Both the position numbers and the translations under genes were made by a program. From contig JALMGJ010000003.1 in the NCBI GenBank assembly GCA_023362775.1, positions 179,587,725 through 179,651,724 of the forward strand: a stretch of 64,000 bases of DNA, read 5' to 3'. The DNA comes from Charina bottae. Lineage: Eukaryota > Chordata > Lepidosauria > Squamata > Charinaidae. Positions 53,579-64,000 of this stretch are shown here, in pieces. The notes under the pieces were generated by a model. The model worked only from the letters and a program-made list of their open reading frames with translations, was not told the origin of the DNA and searched no databases. Position 1 is the stretch's first letter; the number at the start of each line of letters is the position of its first letter.

Positions 53579-54123
53579 TGTGCTCCGCAAGCTACGTTGG
53601 GTGCCGGTTTGCTTCCGGGTACAATTCAAGGTGTTGGTTATCACCTTTAAAGCCCTACATGGCATGGGACCAGAATACCTGAGGGACCGTCTTATCCCCA
53701 TGTTATCGACCCGCCCCACCCGGTCATCCAGAGAGGCCCTGCTACGTACCCCATCAATTAGAGAATGTCATCTGATGGGGTCTAGGAGGCGGGCCTTCTC
53801 TGTGACAGCGCCCACGCTATGGAACAGCTTGCCCCCAGAGTTGAGACAGATCTCCTCCCTCCCGACCTTTAGGAAAGAGCTGAAGACCTGGTTCTGCCGC
53901 CTGGCATGGGAGGGAGGGAGGGATAGTTCCTCATGGAGATGGCTAATCCCTTGATTTTAATGTCCTTCTTTTAAGAATATCTTATCCATCTGGATTTATA
54001 ATTATTTTATACTGTTTGTAATTTTATCTATATATTTTAACTGTTGTTATTCTGTAAACCGCCCAGAGTCCCTATTCGGGAGATGGGCGGGGATAAATTT
54101 AAATAATAAATAAATAAATAAAT
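53579..54123 (+). mobile_element. L2-type LINE 3' end with coding remnant
   Basis: The last ~545 bp of an L2/CR1-group LINE: C-terminal coding, then a 3' UTR ending CCGCCCAGAGTCCCTATTCG, GGAGATGGGCGG and an (AATA)n tail. The same tail occurs at 6055, 19592 and 28062. I could not fix a TSD. Confidence 0.85.
53580..53954 (+). CDS. L2-type LINE ORF2 C terminus, partial but open
   Basis: A 124-codon frame in keeping with the far C-terminal region of L2/CR1-group LINE ORF2: LRWVPVCFRVQFKVLVITFK (LHWLPV..R.QFK.L..TFKALHG block), GPEYLRDRLIP, RRRAFSVTAPTLWNSLPPEL (AFS.APRLWNSLP block) and FRKELKTWF. It starts with the fragment, with no proper initiation codon, and ends at a stop. RT and endonuclease domains are absent, so it cannot be functional alone. 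The open frame and moderate GC suggest fairly recent insertion. Confidence 0.85.
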   Translation: MLRKLRWVPVCFRVQFKVLVITFKALHGMGPEYLRDRLIPMLSTRPTRSSREALLRTPSIRECHLMGSRRRAFSVTAPTLWNSLPPELRQISSLPTFRKELKTWFCRLAWEGGRDSSSWRWLIP

Positions 54124-55617
54124 ATGTTCACCTCTTAGCATATAATGCTAAGGAGTAAAGAAATGAAAAGTTTGCCTTTTTGTGCATAGGAGCTTTTTGA
54201 AAGCTCGGCCTTGGAATTTAGCTCTTGTTTTGCATCACAAACACTATCTTGGTGACAATCTTGCATTTCATCCTTAGGACAGTCTCCCAGTTCACTTGGC
54301 TAAACCCTCCATCCACAGTTTTTGTTCATACCATAGTTTTTCTCCTCGCAATCCTACCCATTTACTGAGGACATGTTTAAATGTTTTTGGAAGCTGTACA
54401 AGATTTCATTTAAAGAAGGAAATAAATCCACACGAGCCTCAGGCTGGATATTTAAAAAAAAATACAGAATCTTGACTGATAACATTCAAAGAACATTAAT
54501 ATCTACCACATGGTAGTTCCTTTGGACCTTATTCTAAAACAAATTTATCACTTTAGTAGTTCAACCATTGTTTCATTTCTGTGCTAAGAAAAGAGCGACT
54601 CAGTCAGTTACAAACTGCAAAAACTATTATGTCTAGTAGGGTCTGTCTACCTAGGAAACTAATGTTCTAGGTATTGCCAAAATCTTTGGTTTACAGCTGG
54701 GATGTGGAAACTGCAACTTTGCAGACATTCCTGAACTAAAACTCCAAGTGTTTCTCAGACTACAGGATGGCTAATCCATTACAGGGTTTTGTTGTTGTTG
54801 TTGTTGTTCATACTGTACACCATCTCTGCAATAATCCATTTTAAAATTAAAAATTGGAAATTATTTTCAAAAGCAGGATAGGAATACACACACACACACA
54901 CACACACACAAGCTGAGAAACCAGCCTAGTAGTTGGGTGCAAGTTTGAGAAAACAAATGATAGGAAGGGAGTGAGTTAAGAAGATTGTTTCCCCACTACC
55001 TTTTTTGTTCTTTTTAGACTCTGCTTTTGAAATGAAACCTCAAATTGCCAAAATTAAAATTTTACAAGGCCTTGAGTAACCTTAATCTTTCCATAGTCAT
55101 TCTACATGAGATCTTCATAACAAAAAATGCCAGGGATTTTTCCTCGGTTTTCATCAATGGCTTCTGTTCATTTCCATTCTTTGAATCAAACCAGGAGATG
55201 AGCCTTTCATCTGAAAAGTGATAGATCTGTGATAGCTATAAATGAGCTTGTTATCTTAATATCTCTTCATATCAGGGCCACTGCTATTCTTCAGAAAATA
55301 GTGACCCTACAAATGCATTTCACATTTTGTGTTCCTTCTCAAGATTTTAAACAATGAAATAGTAGCTCTACTTCTCTGTTTAGGAGAATTACAGGCAATT
55401 AGAGAGATTTCCTGTGTTCTTGGAAGAAACATATGGATTATAACTTATTTTCTAGCAGATTGATTTGTCCAAAGCACAGAATTCTGCCTGCTAATAATAC
55501 ATTCACTGAAATGATTCTAAAGTACCTTTTAACATTTGGTTGTATGAGATCAAAGGTAATCTTTTGTCAAGTATGAATTATCTTGTCCACACATTCTTGT
55601 GTAGAGACAATGTGATC
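54124..55617. other. intergenic DNA with (TTG)n and (CA)n
   Basis: (TTG)n at 54788-54808 and (AC)n at 54886-54910. No gene. Confidence 0.5.
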
Positions 55618-55840
55618 CTGGAAATTTGACCTGGTGCCTGGAGGATGTGAGGGACAGGTTGGGGTGAGGTGGAACAGACTCAGACTGAATCCCAGCAAGA
55701 TGGAGTAGCTGTTGGTGCACAGACCTGCTGTATTCATGGGTGTTTTATTTTGATTTCATTCAATTATTGTGCTTTCGTACTTTTTTATCTTTTTGAGTAG
55801 GCAGCATACAAAAGTTTGTTAATTAATTAATTTATTGAGA
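55618..55840 (+). mobile_element. L2-type LINE relic, internal part joined to tail
   Basis: CTGGTGCCTGGAGGATGTGA, then CAGACTCAGACTGAATCCCA and GCAAGATGGAGTAGCTG, reads as LEDVRDRLG and, one frame over, RWNRLRLNPSKME. That is the N-P-x-K-T-E block of L2-type RT. About 30 bp later the 3'-tail-like GGCAGCATACAAAAGTTTGT and (AATT)n follow, so most of the C terminus is deleted. Confidence 0.6.
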
Positions 55841-56486
55841 TCTTATTGCATGAGAACATTTCTTTTTTCCTACACTTCTGAACCATTCTGTCTTCATATA
55901 TCATAGGGTAAGTGGTACTATTTTATGATCACGAGCACACTGTACCATTAGGAGCAGTGAACTTTTATGACTCTTAATTTGTTCTACCATTATCCCTTGT
56001 GGTTTACAATGAAGTTTCTAATTCACAAAGACTAAATAAAAACCAACTATAGTGAAATTACTGCAAAGCAGCAAAAGTTCTCTGGTAGATAATGTATCAC
56101 TTTAGTTGTTATGACTCACAAGTTACTGCAAGACTATAAATGTAGACTGACTGTAATTATCCAGCCAGCTATATTGCAAAACAAGTGCAAAGCTGTGTTA
56201 GCAAATGGAAAAATATGTCGTTGGGTTGTTTTTTTGGGGGGAGGGCAAATACCACTAAAGCTAAGCAAAAACAAGTTGCAGAAGGCAAAACCTATTTTAA
56301 TTCTGAGATGGCAAATGATCCTCAATCAAAACTGAGCTCTGGTGCTTCAGGCATCACTTTGGTGCTGAATAAAAAAAGATGCTGTCCTGTTAGTAAAACA
56401 GCAAATAATGGATTATGCTGGAAAACACTTTCAAGTGTTTCCACTCGGCTGGATAATGAGCGATATTGAAAAAAGAACAGTAGCTG

Positions 56487-58593
56487 ACTCCAAGCCTGGC
56501 TGGCAGCTCGACAAGTCAGAGTTTCTCAGAGCTCTGAGCTCTGAGACCTGGCTAACTTTCTATCTTGTTTGCAGGGGTCTACAGACCACTGAAGTTTCCC
56601 CCTGGAGAAGGGGGAACCAGAAGATTGCTCACAGAGCCATTGTAATTGCCCACTCCTGTTTTTCTTTGTTGTTTCCACCGCGGAGAAGAACGGGGGTGAA
56701 TGCAGTGAAATGGCCGAAGGAGGATCCTAGCTCTGCAGAGAACGTAAGTCTCTTGGGAGACACAAGAGTGACAGCCAGCTTTTAGACCACTTTATATTAG
56801 TTTTCTTTTTTAGATTAGTACATTTTTATTATCTAAAATTTATCTTTGGACTTCGTTCAAAATGTTGGCTAATTTTGTGTTTTCTTTGCTATAATTAATT
56901 TTGGTGGAAGTTTGATAGATTTTATTTTGGCAACATAGTGAACAAGTTTGTATTTTTCTGCCTTTCTTTTGTATCAGAGAAATTGGGACTTAAGAGACTT
57001 TGTTGGTATTTCTCACTCGACAAACTAACTGACTTTTGAGAAATTGTTTGTTTGGGTTAAGCAGCTTGCAGCCTGAAGAATAAAGAAGAATAAAGAATAA
57101 AGTATAGAGAATGTGTGCCTCTTTACCTTTTTTTTTTCTACTTTTTTTTTTAGAAAGGACTATCTTTCATTTGGAATATATTTTCATCTTTCCTTTTACA
57201 AACTGTTTGAAATACTGCTCTGTGGAATTTTTTCATCTTTTACTTTAAAAGCTTTTCTCACTTAAAGAAATAGACATTATTGATAAATAATAGAACAGCT
57301 GTTCCCTGCTCCCTGAGAAAATTCTTTGTTTTGGCTACGGCAGCTGATTACGGTTTGAACAACAAATAATGGCATTTCTCACAGTACTTCAGGATTTTAA
57401 GGAAGAAACCAGCAAAAAATTTTTGCAAATTAAGAAATCCATAGAACGTATATTAATAGTTTTGGTGGATCAGGAACAGAAGATACAAGGGACAGATTTA
57501 GAAACAGAGGAAAGACCTTTCGAACCAGTAGAGAAACAGGGAAAGAGGACTTTGAATGTATTGGTACAGAAGAAGATTATGATATTTTACAGGAAGTGGT
57601 CTATTAAATGTTTGGGCATAAATACATTGTGGCAGCTGAGACAGGAAGATTTTAATATGCAAATTGATAGATATGGCAAAATAAACATTTTGACATCCCA
57701 CATGAGTTACAGAAATAAACAAGTTGCATATTGTGATATTGGCATAACCTAAACAGGAGATTTATTGATATTGATTTGGAATGCAAGGTTAATGAAAATG
57801 CGGATTTGGTATTGTACACAGAGTAAGCACAGATATGAGAAACTGTACAGATGCATAAAAACATGATATTTTAAGTGTAAGATACAAGATTATAAATAAA
57901 TATGTTGATATTATATATTACTCTTTCTGGAGACACATTTATGAGAAGACAATGAGATGATGAGATGGAATTAGAATGTAGGTTATTACAAGAATATGTT
58001 GTATGTATTAGGTTATATGTTATGTTAGGTTTTGTATTTTTGCTATATTATGTATTATGTTATGTAATATGTTAGATTATGTATTAATGGAATATATAGT
58101 CATAACATGAACAGAATATACTGTATTTTATTAGATGTAGATAAGGCCTTTATTTGTTATACTAATTGGATTTTATTGAAGATATAAATATAGATGTAAA
58201 AATGGAAAGAGCAAATGGAAAACATTTAATTGATGCAACAATGAACATTTGATTACTATTCTAAGGAGTAGAAACCAGAGATGGATTGTTGGAAGATATC
58301 AAGAAAGGCGAAACCTATATGAAGAACAGAAGATTGGATTATAGAAATCATAGGGTATATGACAAAGAAAAGTTTCTGTGTATTGTATGAAGGACTAACA
58401 TTTAAAGTTAATTGTTGTACTTAAAGTTCAAGGATAAATTGGAGGACATCTATTTTCTATATTTTCTTTGTTTGTTATTTTTTGACTTCACTTTTTCTTT
58501 TCCTTTTTCTTACTTTGTATTTCTATTTCTTTTCTTTTGTATTAGCTCTTAATATGTATTTTAAAATTTAATAAAACTTATGGAAAAAAAAAA
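56487..58593 (+). mobile_element. L1-derived element, 2.1 kb, 19-bp TSD
   Basis: The TSD GAAAAAAGAACAGTAGCTG is perfect (56468-56486, 58594-58612), directly after an A-rich tail. The first ~300 bp are GC-richer and UTR-like. An ORF1-like frame lies in the middle, and the rest is AT-rich with a TTTTCTTTTTCTT stretch and AATAAAACTTATGG before the A tail. At 2.1 kb it is far shorter than a complete L1 (6-7 kb) and has no RT, so it is probably internally deleted or a non-autonomous derivative. Confidence 0.75.
57369..57752 (+). pseudogene. possible L1 ORF1-like remnant
   Basis: A 127-codon frame starts ATGGCATTTCTCACAG. Its first ~75 residues are charged and heptad-like (LQDFKEETSKKFLQIKKSIE, then RILIVLVDQEQKIQ), as in the coiled-coil N terminus of L1 ORF1 proteins. 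The RNA-recognition and C-terminal domains are not visible, and the second half looks random. It lies inside the L1-derived element downstream of its UTR-like part, where ORF1 would be expected. Weak assignment. Confidence 0.4.
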
Positions 58594-58612
58594 GAAAAAA
58601 GAACAGTAGCTG

Positions 58613-59369
58613 GCAATAGCTTCCCCTTTAAGTATCTGAATATTGGTAAGCTTCCCTCAATCCAGCTGCTTCCAGATGTATTAGAATACAATTCATACCA
58701 TCTCCCACTGGGCTATCAGGATAGCTCCTGATTGACATTTTATCACAATTAGGCTTTTGCTTAAATCATGAATTCTTAAGTTGTGAAATCTCATAGTCAT
58801 CTATATTATAAACTCCAATTGACAAATGAATGAGAATTGACAATCTAAAAATGTCCCATTACTTTTATTAGCTTTTAGACTATCTCATTTATGCTGAAAA
58901 TTGTTTCAAGCTAAAGTTTTATTGGAAGGAGCTTCTCTTTCTCAAGTATATCTCAAGGGATGAAAGAATACATTTGGTGAGCAACTTTCTGAAAATGTAA
59001 TATACTGTGTCCTTTGATCCTCCAACTGATTTCACAGAGGAAGCATTTCTCTTTTCTCAGAAAAGAAGAGTGAGTTGAGTAGCATTTTTTATCATGTAAT
59101 TCTGTGGAAGCCACAGACATGTGGATTAGCAGAACATGAATTATAGTAATCCCCCAATTACCCAATTATTTTGGAGGGATGGTAGGAATACTGAAGAATT
59201 GTATCTTGACCCATAGTTGGAAGGGAAGAACAATTTTTAAAATGAATTCCTTTACACATATATCATTTTCAATAGCTGATCTGTCAATATTTGTACATTT
59301 TAGAGATAATGGTGAATTTTATGTTACATCTTCACACATTTTTAACATGATATGTTAAATCAAGTTTAT
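58613..59369. other. intergenic DNA, nothing recognised
   Basis: No supported feature. Confidence 0.4.
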
Positions 59370-59450
59370 GTTTTAACTTAATGTGAACTACCTTGGGAGG
59401 GCATTCCTGAATGACAGAATAGAAATGCTGAAATAAAGCAACAGTTTTGA
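59370..59450 (+). mobile_element. possible LINE 3' tail (L2/CR1 group)
   Basis: CTACCTTGGGAGGGCATTCC, then AGAATAGAAATGCTGAAATA and AAG, resembles the CTTTGGGAGGGC...GGGATAGAAATG...AATAAA end of L2/CR1-group LINEs. Confidence 0.4.
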
Positions 59451-60701
59451 ATTGGAAATTTCTCTATATGCAGTTCAAATTTGAGGCAGGAATGGTTGAT
59501 ACAATCAACGATACACTTCGGGTTGATTAAAACAGGTCTACAAAAATAAAGTTGAATATGGAACTTAAAATATGCTTAAACCATATGCAAATGTCTATGT
59601 ATTATTATCAAAAGGGAAAGTTTGCTAGAGAAGCTGTAATATTTGTGCAGATGTTAAAAATGGTATATCTCATATTTAACTATTACAGTAATTTTTTGCA
59701 GTCTGCATTTTTTTCTCTAAAGATCAAGCAGAATCTGATTGCAAATAGATTTCATCTGGGAAACAGCTGTTATGTAATAAAAAGAAAGAGCTTAGGAATC
59801 ATTCAAGTTCTTCCAATTGTAAACTACTCCTAAAGAAAAACCACCTTAACAATTCAATTGGTATAATATCTAGTTAAATACTATACCAACATCTGAGCTG
59901 ATACCTTGCAACATTTATAATAAATGCATACAGATGCTGGTTAAATTCATTATTGAAAGTGCTGATTAGAAACAGGTATTACTTTGAAAAGAAGCAATCA
60001 TCTTTAAACCAATAAGTTATATTGTCAGTGAGGAAATTTACTTCAAAACTGCTTCTCGTACTTCATAATTTAGCATTTTATCTCAATCTAAATATAGTTT
60101 TAAAATCTATACATTTACAAGCAATTAGGATATTCTGTGAGAGATGAGATTTTACATTTTGAAAATGGGGTTTTAGATGTGTTTGTGACATCTGATCACG
60201 ATCTTCATATGGTGGGAGGCAATGTTTGCGTCCAAATGAGAACTTTTAGAATTTTGAGAGCATGTCATGAATGGCATCAAAAATGTCTCCTAAGGAAGAA
60301 ATGAGAACATTCACAAAATGGCTGCCATGTTGGACATGATCCCAACAGCATACTCATTTAACAGAAGGCAAATTAGTGAAATTAATTAATAAATGAATGA
60401 TTAGTAAATAAATGCCTTATAAATTCTGGAGTCATGTTTAATTGTTTTTTGGGGGGGGGCAAGGAGCTTGGCAGGCAACCAGGGCAGTGTCTGTGGGCTC
60501 TCCAATACCCACAGGCACCACATTCCCTAGACTTGTCTTAGTAATTAATTGCAACTTGCTGCATAATTCCAAAAATATTCAGTAAGGGAGAAATTATGCT
60601 AATTTCAATTCTGTTACTTTGCCAGTTTAGGTTGAATAGTAATCTTTAGTGTGACAAAAAGGGGCATTCTGAACATATGGGAATTAATTATATTAACTAT
60701 G
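59451..60701. other. intergenic DNA, nothing recognised
   Basis: Poly-G run at 60451-60460. No gene. Confidence 0.4.
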
Positions 60702-60784
60702 CTTACTCTATTGTCGATGAAGGTTCTCAGTCATCCAGGTGGAACAGTCTGTAGCTTGAATCATGTCAACTGGATTTCTATTTT

Positions 60785-60833
60785 CTCAGTGGAAACGTTT
60801 CGCTCCTTATCCAAGGAGCTTCTTCAGTCTGAG
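60785..60833 (-). ncRNA. hammerhead-ribozyme-like motif, core intact
   Basis: On the minus strand: stem I CTCAG (pairs with CTGAG, with a small internal loop), CTGAAGA (60827-60821), stem II GCTCCTT/AAGGAGC, GAAA (60801-60798) and ACGTT. All core bases are as expected for PLE hammerheads. Activity not shown. Confidence 0.75.
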
Positions 60834-60910
60834 CAAAGTTAGTAAGGGAATCCTTAAATATGTTTCTAACATATTTAGAAACATATTTAAGGATTCCCTT
60901 ACTAACTTTG

Positions 60911-60959
60911 CTCAGACTGAAGAAGCTTCTTGGATAAGGAGCAAAACGTTTCCACTGAG
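60911..60959 (+). ncRNA. hammerhead-ribozyme-like motif, core mutated
   Basis: Mirror copy of the left-arm motif: CTCAG, CTGAAGA (60917-60923), stem II GCTTCTT/AAGGAGC. The required G of GAAA is A at 60943 (AAAA). This mutation should abolish or strongly reduce self-cleavage of this arm. Confidence 0.7.
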
Positions 60960-61009
60960 AAAATAGAAATCCAGTTGACATGATTCAAGCTACAGACTTA
61001 CTCTATTGT

Positions 61010-61916
61010 TATTTCTAATTTTAGCTTTTTCTGAGCCTCACCCACTTCGTGGTCATGGTCCCACACCATTTGTGGCCCTCCATTTCAAAAAGAGCCCTAC
61101 TGAGAGAGACAACAATGGCTCATTGAGGCAAGAGACAGTGTAAGACAGCTTCCATGGTATTTCGGCAATTATCATATGACAAGTGGTCGACTGAATGATC
61201 AATCATGGAAAGAGTGTTCATATCCCATCACCTACCCACCTGATATGAAAAGGAATCACAAGTAAAACAGATTATTTTATTAATTCCTTCTTTTCTTATG
61301 TCAAGACATTTGTCTCAAATATCAATAATATAAATCTATATTAAACAAAAACTAAATTAATTAGAAAAGGCTAACACCAGGCAAATAATAGGAAATGACT
61401 GTATTCTGCCTAGTTTCCTGAGCAGCCTGGAGAAATTAAAATGTATAGAACCATGAAAATTCATGTGTCATAAAAAAGATTCTAGGCCAATGACTTTACG
61501 CAGGTTTGCAGTGGATCGGTTGCTGCTGAAATGAGTGCATTTGTAACTTTGCTTGTATCACACTGATGAAATGAATAAAATAAAGTAAAACCTGGAGCTC
61601 TCCTGAGGTGTATTCTTGCTTTAGAGTGTCAAAAGCCCCACAAATCATCAACACAAGGAAGGACAGATCATCATGGTGACTGCTGTGGCTCTTAGCAAGG
61701 AGGCATAAAATCCAGCAAAGTAGCACCAGTGGAATTTTGAATGGGCTTCCTCCATTACCTCCTGCTCTTGCATTGCTGACTCTAGAGAAGTTGCCAGATG
61801 GAAGTAGCCTCTTGTTGAAGAAATTAGACACACAGGGTTGCAAGAGATCCATTGCTTGTGCTAGAGATAGTTATACTATTTACTGTATCTTCTCTCTTTC
61901 CCTTTCACTGACTAAA
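61010..61916. other. intergenic DNA, nothing recognised
   Basis: No supported feature. Confidence 0.4.
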
Positions 61917-62203
61917 TACCGCATATATTCGCTGATAAGCTGAGAATTTTGGGTGCCAAAATACATCCAAAAATTGGGTTTGGCTTAACTGTGGATGGGC
62001 TTATCCATGAGTATGTACAGAAATATTTTTTTAAGTACCCATATAACCTTGCGTATCAGCCCATCCACAGATAAACAGACCCTTGAATTTTTAACCAAAA
62101 TACCATGAAAAATGTGGGTTGGCTTATCCATGGATGGCACATTTTTCATGGTATTTTTGTTAATAATTCTAGGGTCAGCTTATCCGCGGGGATATACAAT
62201 AGT
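61917..62203. mobile_element. MITE with TACCGTATATAC-type ends
   Basis: It starts TACCGCATATATTCGCTGAT AAGCTGAG and ends CAGCTTATCCGCGGGGATAT. Internal GGCTTATCCATG and its complement occur several times. Ends of this kind (TACCGTATATACTCG...TATAAGCC) characterise a widespread tetrapod MITE. No transposase. The TSD is not clear. Confidence 0.6.
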
Positions 62204-62499
62204 TATATCATTGTCACAGGTATATAACATATAGTTGGTTTCAATGCAGTTTTACTGGGGGAAACTGCTGCTACTTCCCTATTCCTGATTGCATATGACA
62301 GCTATAGATCTAGGAGTGTGCACAAGCTCCATGCCCTTATGGCTGCCTTTAGGCTATGTTTCCTGAAGGAATCAATTATAGAATGAATTTATGATTAATG
62401 GTAGTTTTGCAACACATACTCCTTTTTTATAATTTATAGCACTACAGTCCTGACAGAAATTACACTGTGGAAGTGGCCAGTTTGTACTAGCGCTGCTAT
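62204..62499. other. intergenic DNA, nothing recognised
   Basis: No supported feature. Confidence 0.35.
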
Positions 62500-62630
62500 T
62501 GGTGAGGACAAGACATCAGTGAACATTGCCTAAGTTCAGTGGGTTCAATGGGTTGGATGAGGAAAAGTGAGCTGGAATTAAGTCCAGACAAAATGAAGGT
62601 GCCATTAGAAAATAGGAAACTGGACTGAGT
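62500..62630 (+). mobile_element. possible L2-type LINE relic
   Basis: WMRKSELELSPDKMKV can be read from about 62555 and resembles the W(M/L)..N.L.LNP.KTE block of L2-type RT. Very diverged. Confidence 0.35.
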
Positions 62631-62999
62631 ATGAGAGTCAATTGTTTCAGTTACCATGTAACTATTGAGGGAAGAGGTATCTATTCACACTTCCATGCAT
62701 TTCGCTATATTCTCATGCATATTTTTTCCTGAGTGTGGATGATGTGTGTGTGTTGATTTGTAGGTAACACCCATAAAAATGAATGGAGGACTGTGCATAT
62801 GCCAGAAATGCACATGTGCACATGAACGTGAATTCACTTGTTTCTTGACAGAACTGCCTCTGTATAACATAAGCAACCCAAGGCCCTGAAAGCCAGAAAT
62901 GTCTCAAATTTATTCCCCAAGTGCCATTTTTAGAGTGAAAATGAAAAAGAAAAACTATTTAATTGATGGCTGGAGAGCAACTCTGTTAAATATATTTAA

Positions 63000-63328
63000 A
63001 GGTAAAGGTAAAGGTTTCCCCTGCACAGTCGTGTCCAACTCTAGGGGGCGGTGCTCATCTCCGTTTCTTAGCCGAAGAGCCAGCGCTGTCCGAAGATGCT
63101 TCCGTGGTCATGTAGCCAGCATGATGCGCGCGGAACGCTGTTACCTACCCACCGAAGTGGTACCTATTAATCTACTTGCATTTGCATGCTCTTGAATTGC
63201 TAGGTTGGCAAGAGCTGGGGCTAGTGCGGGAGCTCACTCCGTCACGCGGGGCTAGGGATTCGAACCTCCGAACTTGCGATCTTCCGATCAACAAGCCTGG
63301 CGTCTTACCCGCTGAGCCATCACGCCCC
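63000..63328 (-). mobile_element. Sauria/Squam-type SINE, full length
   Basis: In reverse: GGGGCGTGATGGCTCAGCGG (A box), AGGTTCGAATCCCTAGCCCC (B box), GGTACCACTTCGGTGGGTAG, GAGTTGGACACGACTGTGCA and the ACCTTTACC repeats. The TSD TAAATATATTTAA is perfect (62987-62999, 63329-63341). Closely similar to 7174-7510. Confidence 0.96.
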
Positions 63329-63341
63329 TAAATATATTTAA

Positions 63342-63972
63342 CTAGATGTAAAAAAAAAACCCTACATTTTAATTTTTGCTTGGGCCCCATCCATTACACT
63401 CTGGAGTGTGGCTCCTGGCATACCCTCAGAGGCCATGTCTGGCCCTTGGCTACTACAAAATTATCCACTCATGGTGCATAAAACAGCAAATAACCATTTT
63501 ACTAGCTTATTAAGGACTCCAGGCATCCCAGACTATATTAAGTAATCTATTCAGGTTTTGAGACGAGTCATTCAGGATAAAGTGCTGTCCAAGGGATTCT
63601 TTCTTCTGGGCTGCTGTTGCTGTATTTCTGCTCTGTAGTCCCGCCCCATAACTGGGGTTGTCCTTAGCTCTGCTTTGCTGCTGAGTAACCACAGCATCAA
63701 TTTATGTATCCTCTAATCCCCCTTTCTGTCACGGGTCCATTAATCATCTCTTTGCATGAAAATGAAAATGAGTTAACAGCTTCCCATTTCAGAATATCTC
63801 CAGGCCATCAGGATAATTTTTCCAGTTGATTTCCCTGTAATTCAACAGACAAAATAGAAGGTTTTATCAGTTCTTTCACATGAATTATTTCTCTTCTTGG
63901 AAGAGACACCCAATCTCCAAGAGCCTGAAGTGCTACATCAGAATTTACAACAATGTATAAGCCTGTGGCATA
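63342..63972. other. intergenic DNA, nothing recognised
   Basis: No supported feature. Confidence 0.4.
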
Positions 63973-64000
63973 GGGGCGTGGTGGCTCAGCGGGTAAGATG
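63973..64000 (+). mobile_element. start of a Sauria/Squam-type SINE, cut by window end
   Basis: GGGGCGTGGTGGCTCAGCGG, then GTAAGATG, equals the tRNA head of the SINE at 63000-63328 in the opposite orientation. The rest lies outside the window. Confidence 0.85.

Larger units (their letters stand above)
60715..60996. mobile_element. inverted PLE copy with hammerhead motif on both arms
   Basis: The arms run from CTGTAGCTTGAATCATGTCA (left, 60750 on) to the centre near 60862 and back as the reverse complement. The left side extends further, to GAAGGTTCTCAGTCATCCAG. A 13-bp TSD CTTACTCTATTGT is perfect (60702-60714, 60997-61009). It is the fullest member of the family also seen at 29807 and 36359. 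Nearly identical short frames on both strands merely reflect the palindrome. Confidence 0.9.

Noticed and set aside
56408..56785. 125-codon plus-strand frame at the start of the L1-derived element
   Set aside because: It begins in flanking DNA and crosses the TSD and insertion boundary, so it cannot be an ancestral gene.
60763..60981. Two almost identical 67-codon frames on opposite strands
   Set aside because: A direct consequence of the PLE palindrome. The sequence is non-coding terminal repeat with ribozyme motifs.
63000..63328. tRNA gene in the SINE head (A and B boxes)
   Set aside because: The tRNA-like part is fused to a SINE body and BovB-like tail, repeated at several loci and lacks a convincing cloverleaf. 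It is a retroposon promoter, not a tRNA gene.

Overview
This window looks like intergenic DNA from a squamate reptile; a snake is plausible, but I cannot place the species. The evidence is the repeat content: young BovB (RTE-clade) LINEs, tRNA-headed SINEs with BovB-like 3' ends ending in ACCTTTACC-type repeats (Sauria/Squam type), CR1 and L2-type LINEs, squamate-like L1 tails, Penelope-like elements (PLEs) with hammerhead ribozyme motifs, and many short hAT-type elements with 8-bp target-site duplications (TSDs). The background is AT-rich and rich in microsatellites. I found no convincing host exon, rRNA, functional tRNA or CRISPR array. The only long meaningful reading frames are retrotransposon remains.

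Layout. 0-11.6 kb: a truncated BovB with one stop codon; an internally deleted RTE-like LINE; an L2 tail hit by an L1; a minus-strand L1-derived element that received a Sauria SINE; and a PLE-like coding remnant split by a hAT element. 11.6-16.1 kb: a 2.4-kb BovB whose frame is open from its truncation point to its stop codon, a decayed L2/CR1-lineage LINE, and a fold-back element nested in an older MITE. 16-27 kb: mostly unrecognised AT-rich DNA with one 5'-truncated SINE, LINE tails, microsatellites and a few MITEs. 27.4-31.8 kb: a dense repeat cluster with a hAT element, two SINEs, two inverted PLE copies, a 183-bp duplication, CR1 and another hAT element. 33.7-41.1 kb: an L1-derived element, an inverted PLE, CR1, three kinds of GC-rich or nested hAT material, a BovB tail of a second lineage and a SINE. 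41-52.5 kb: quiet, with two hAT copies and a decayed PLE end. 52.5-64 kb: a hAT element, L2 LINE pieces, a 2.1-kb L1-derived element with a 19-bp TSD, the largest inverted PLE with ribozymes on both arms, a MITE, a full-length Sauria SINE, and the first 28 bp of another SINE at the window edge.

How the parts relate. The SINEs have BovB-like 3' ends, so BovB reverse transcriptase is the expected source of their mobility. The L1-derived, hAT and MITE copies lack their own enzymes and depended on partners outside the window. Most striking are the PLE copies: four loci hold head-to-head inverted copies of PLE ends, each flanked by a 12-21-bp TSD. In two of them both arms carry a minimal hammerhead core. 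Coordinates ending in round numbers are approximate; boundaries given with TSDs were read base by base.
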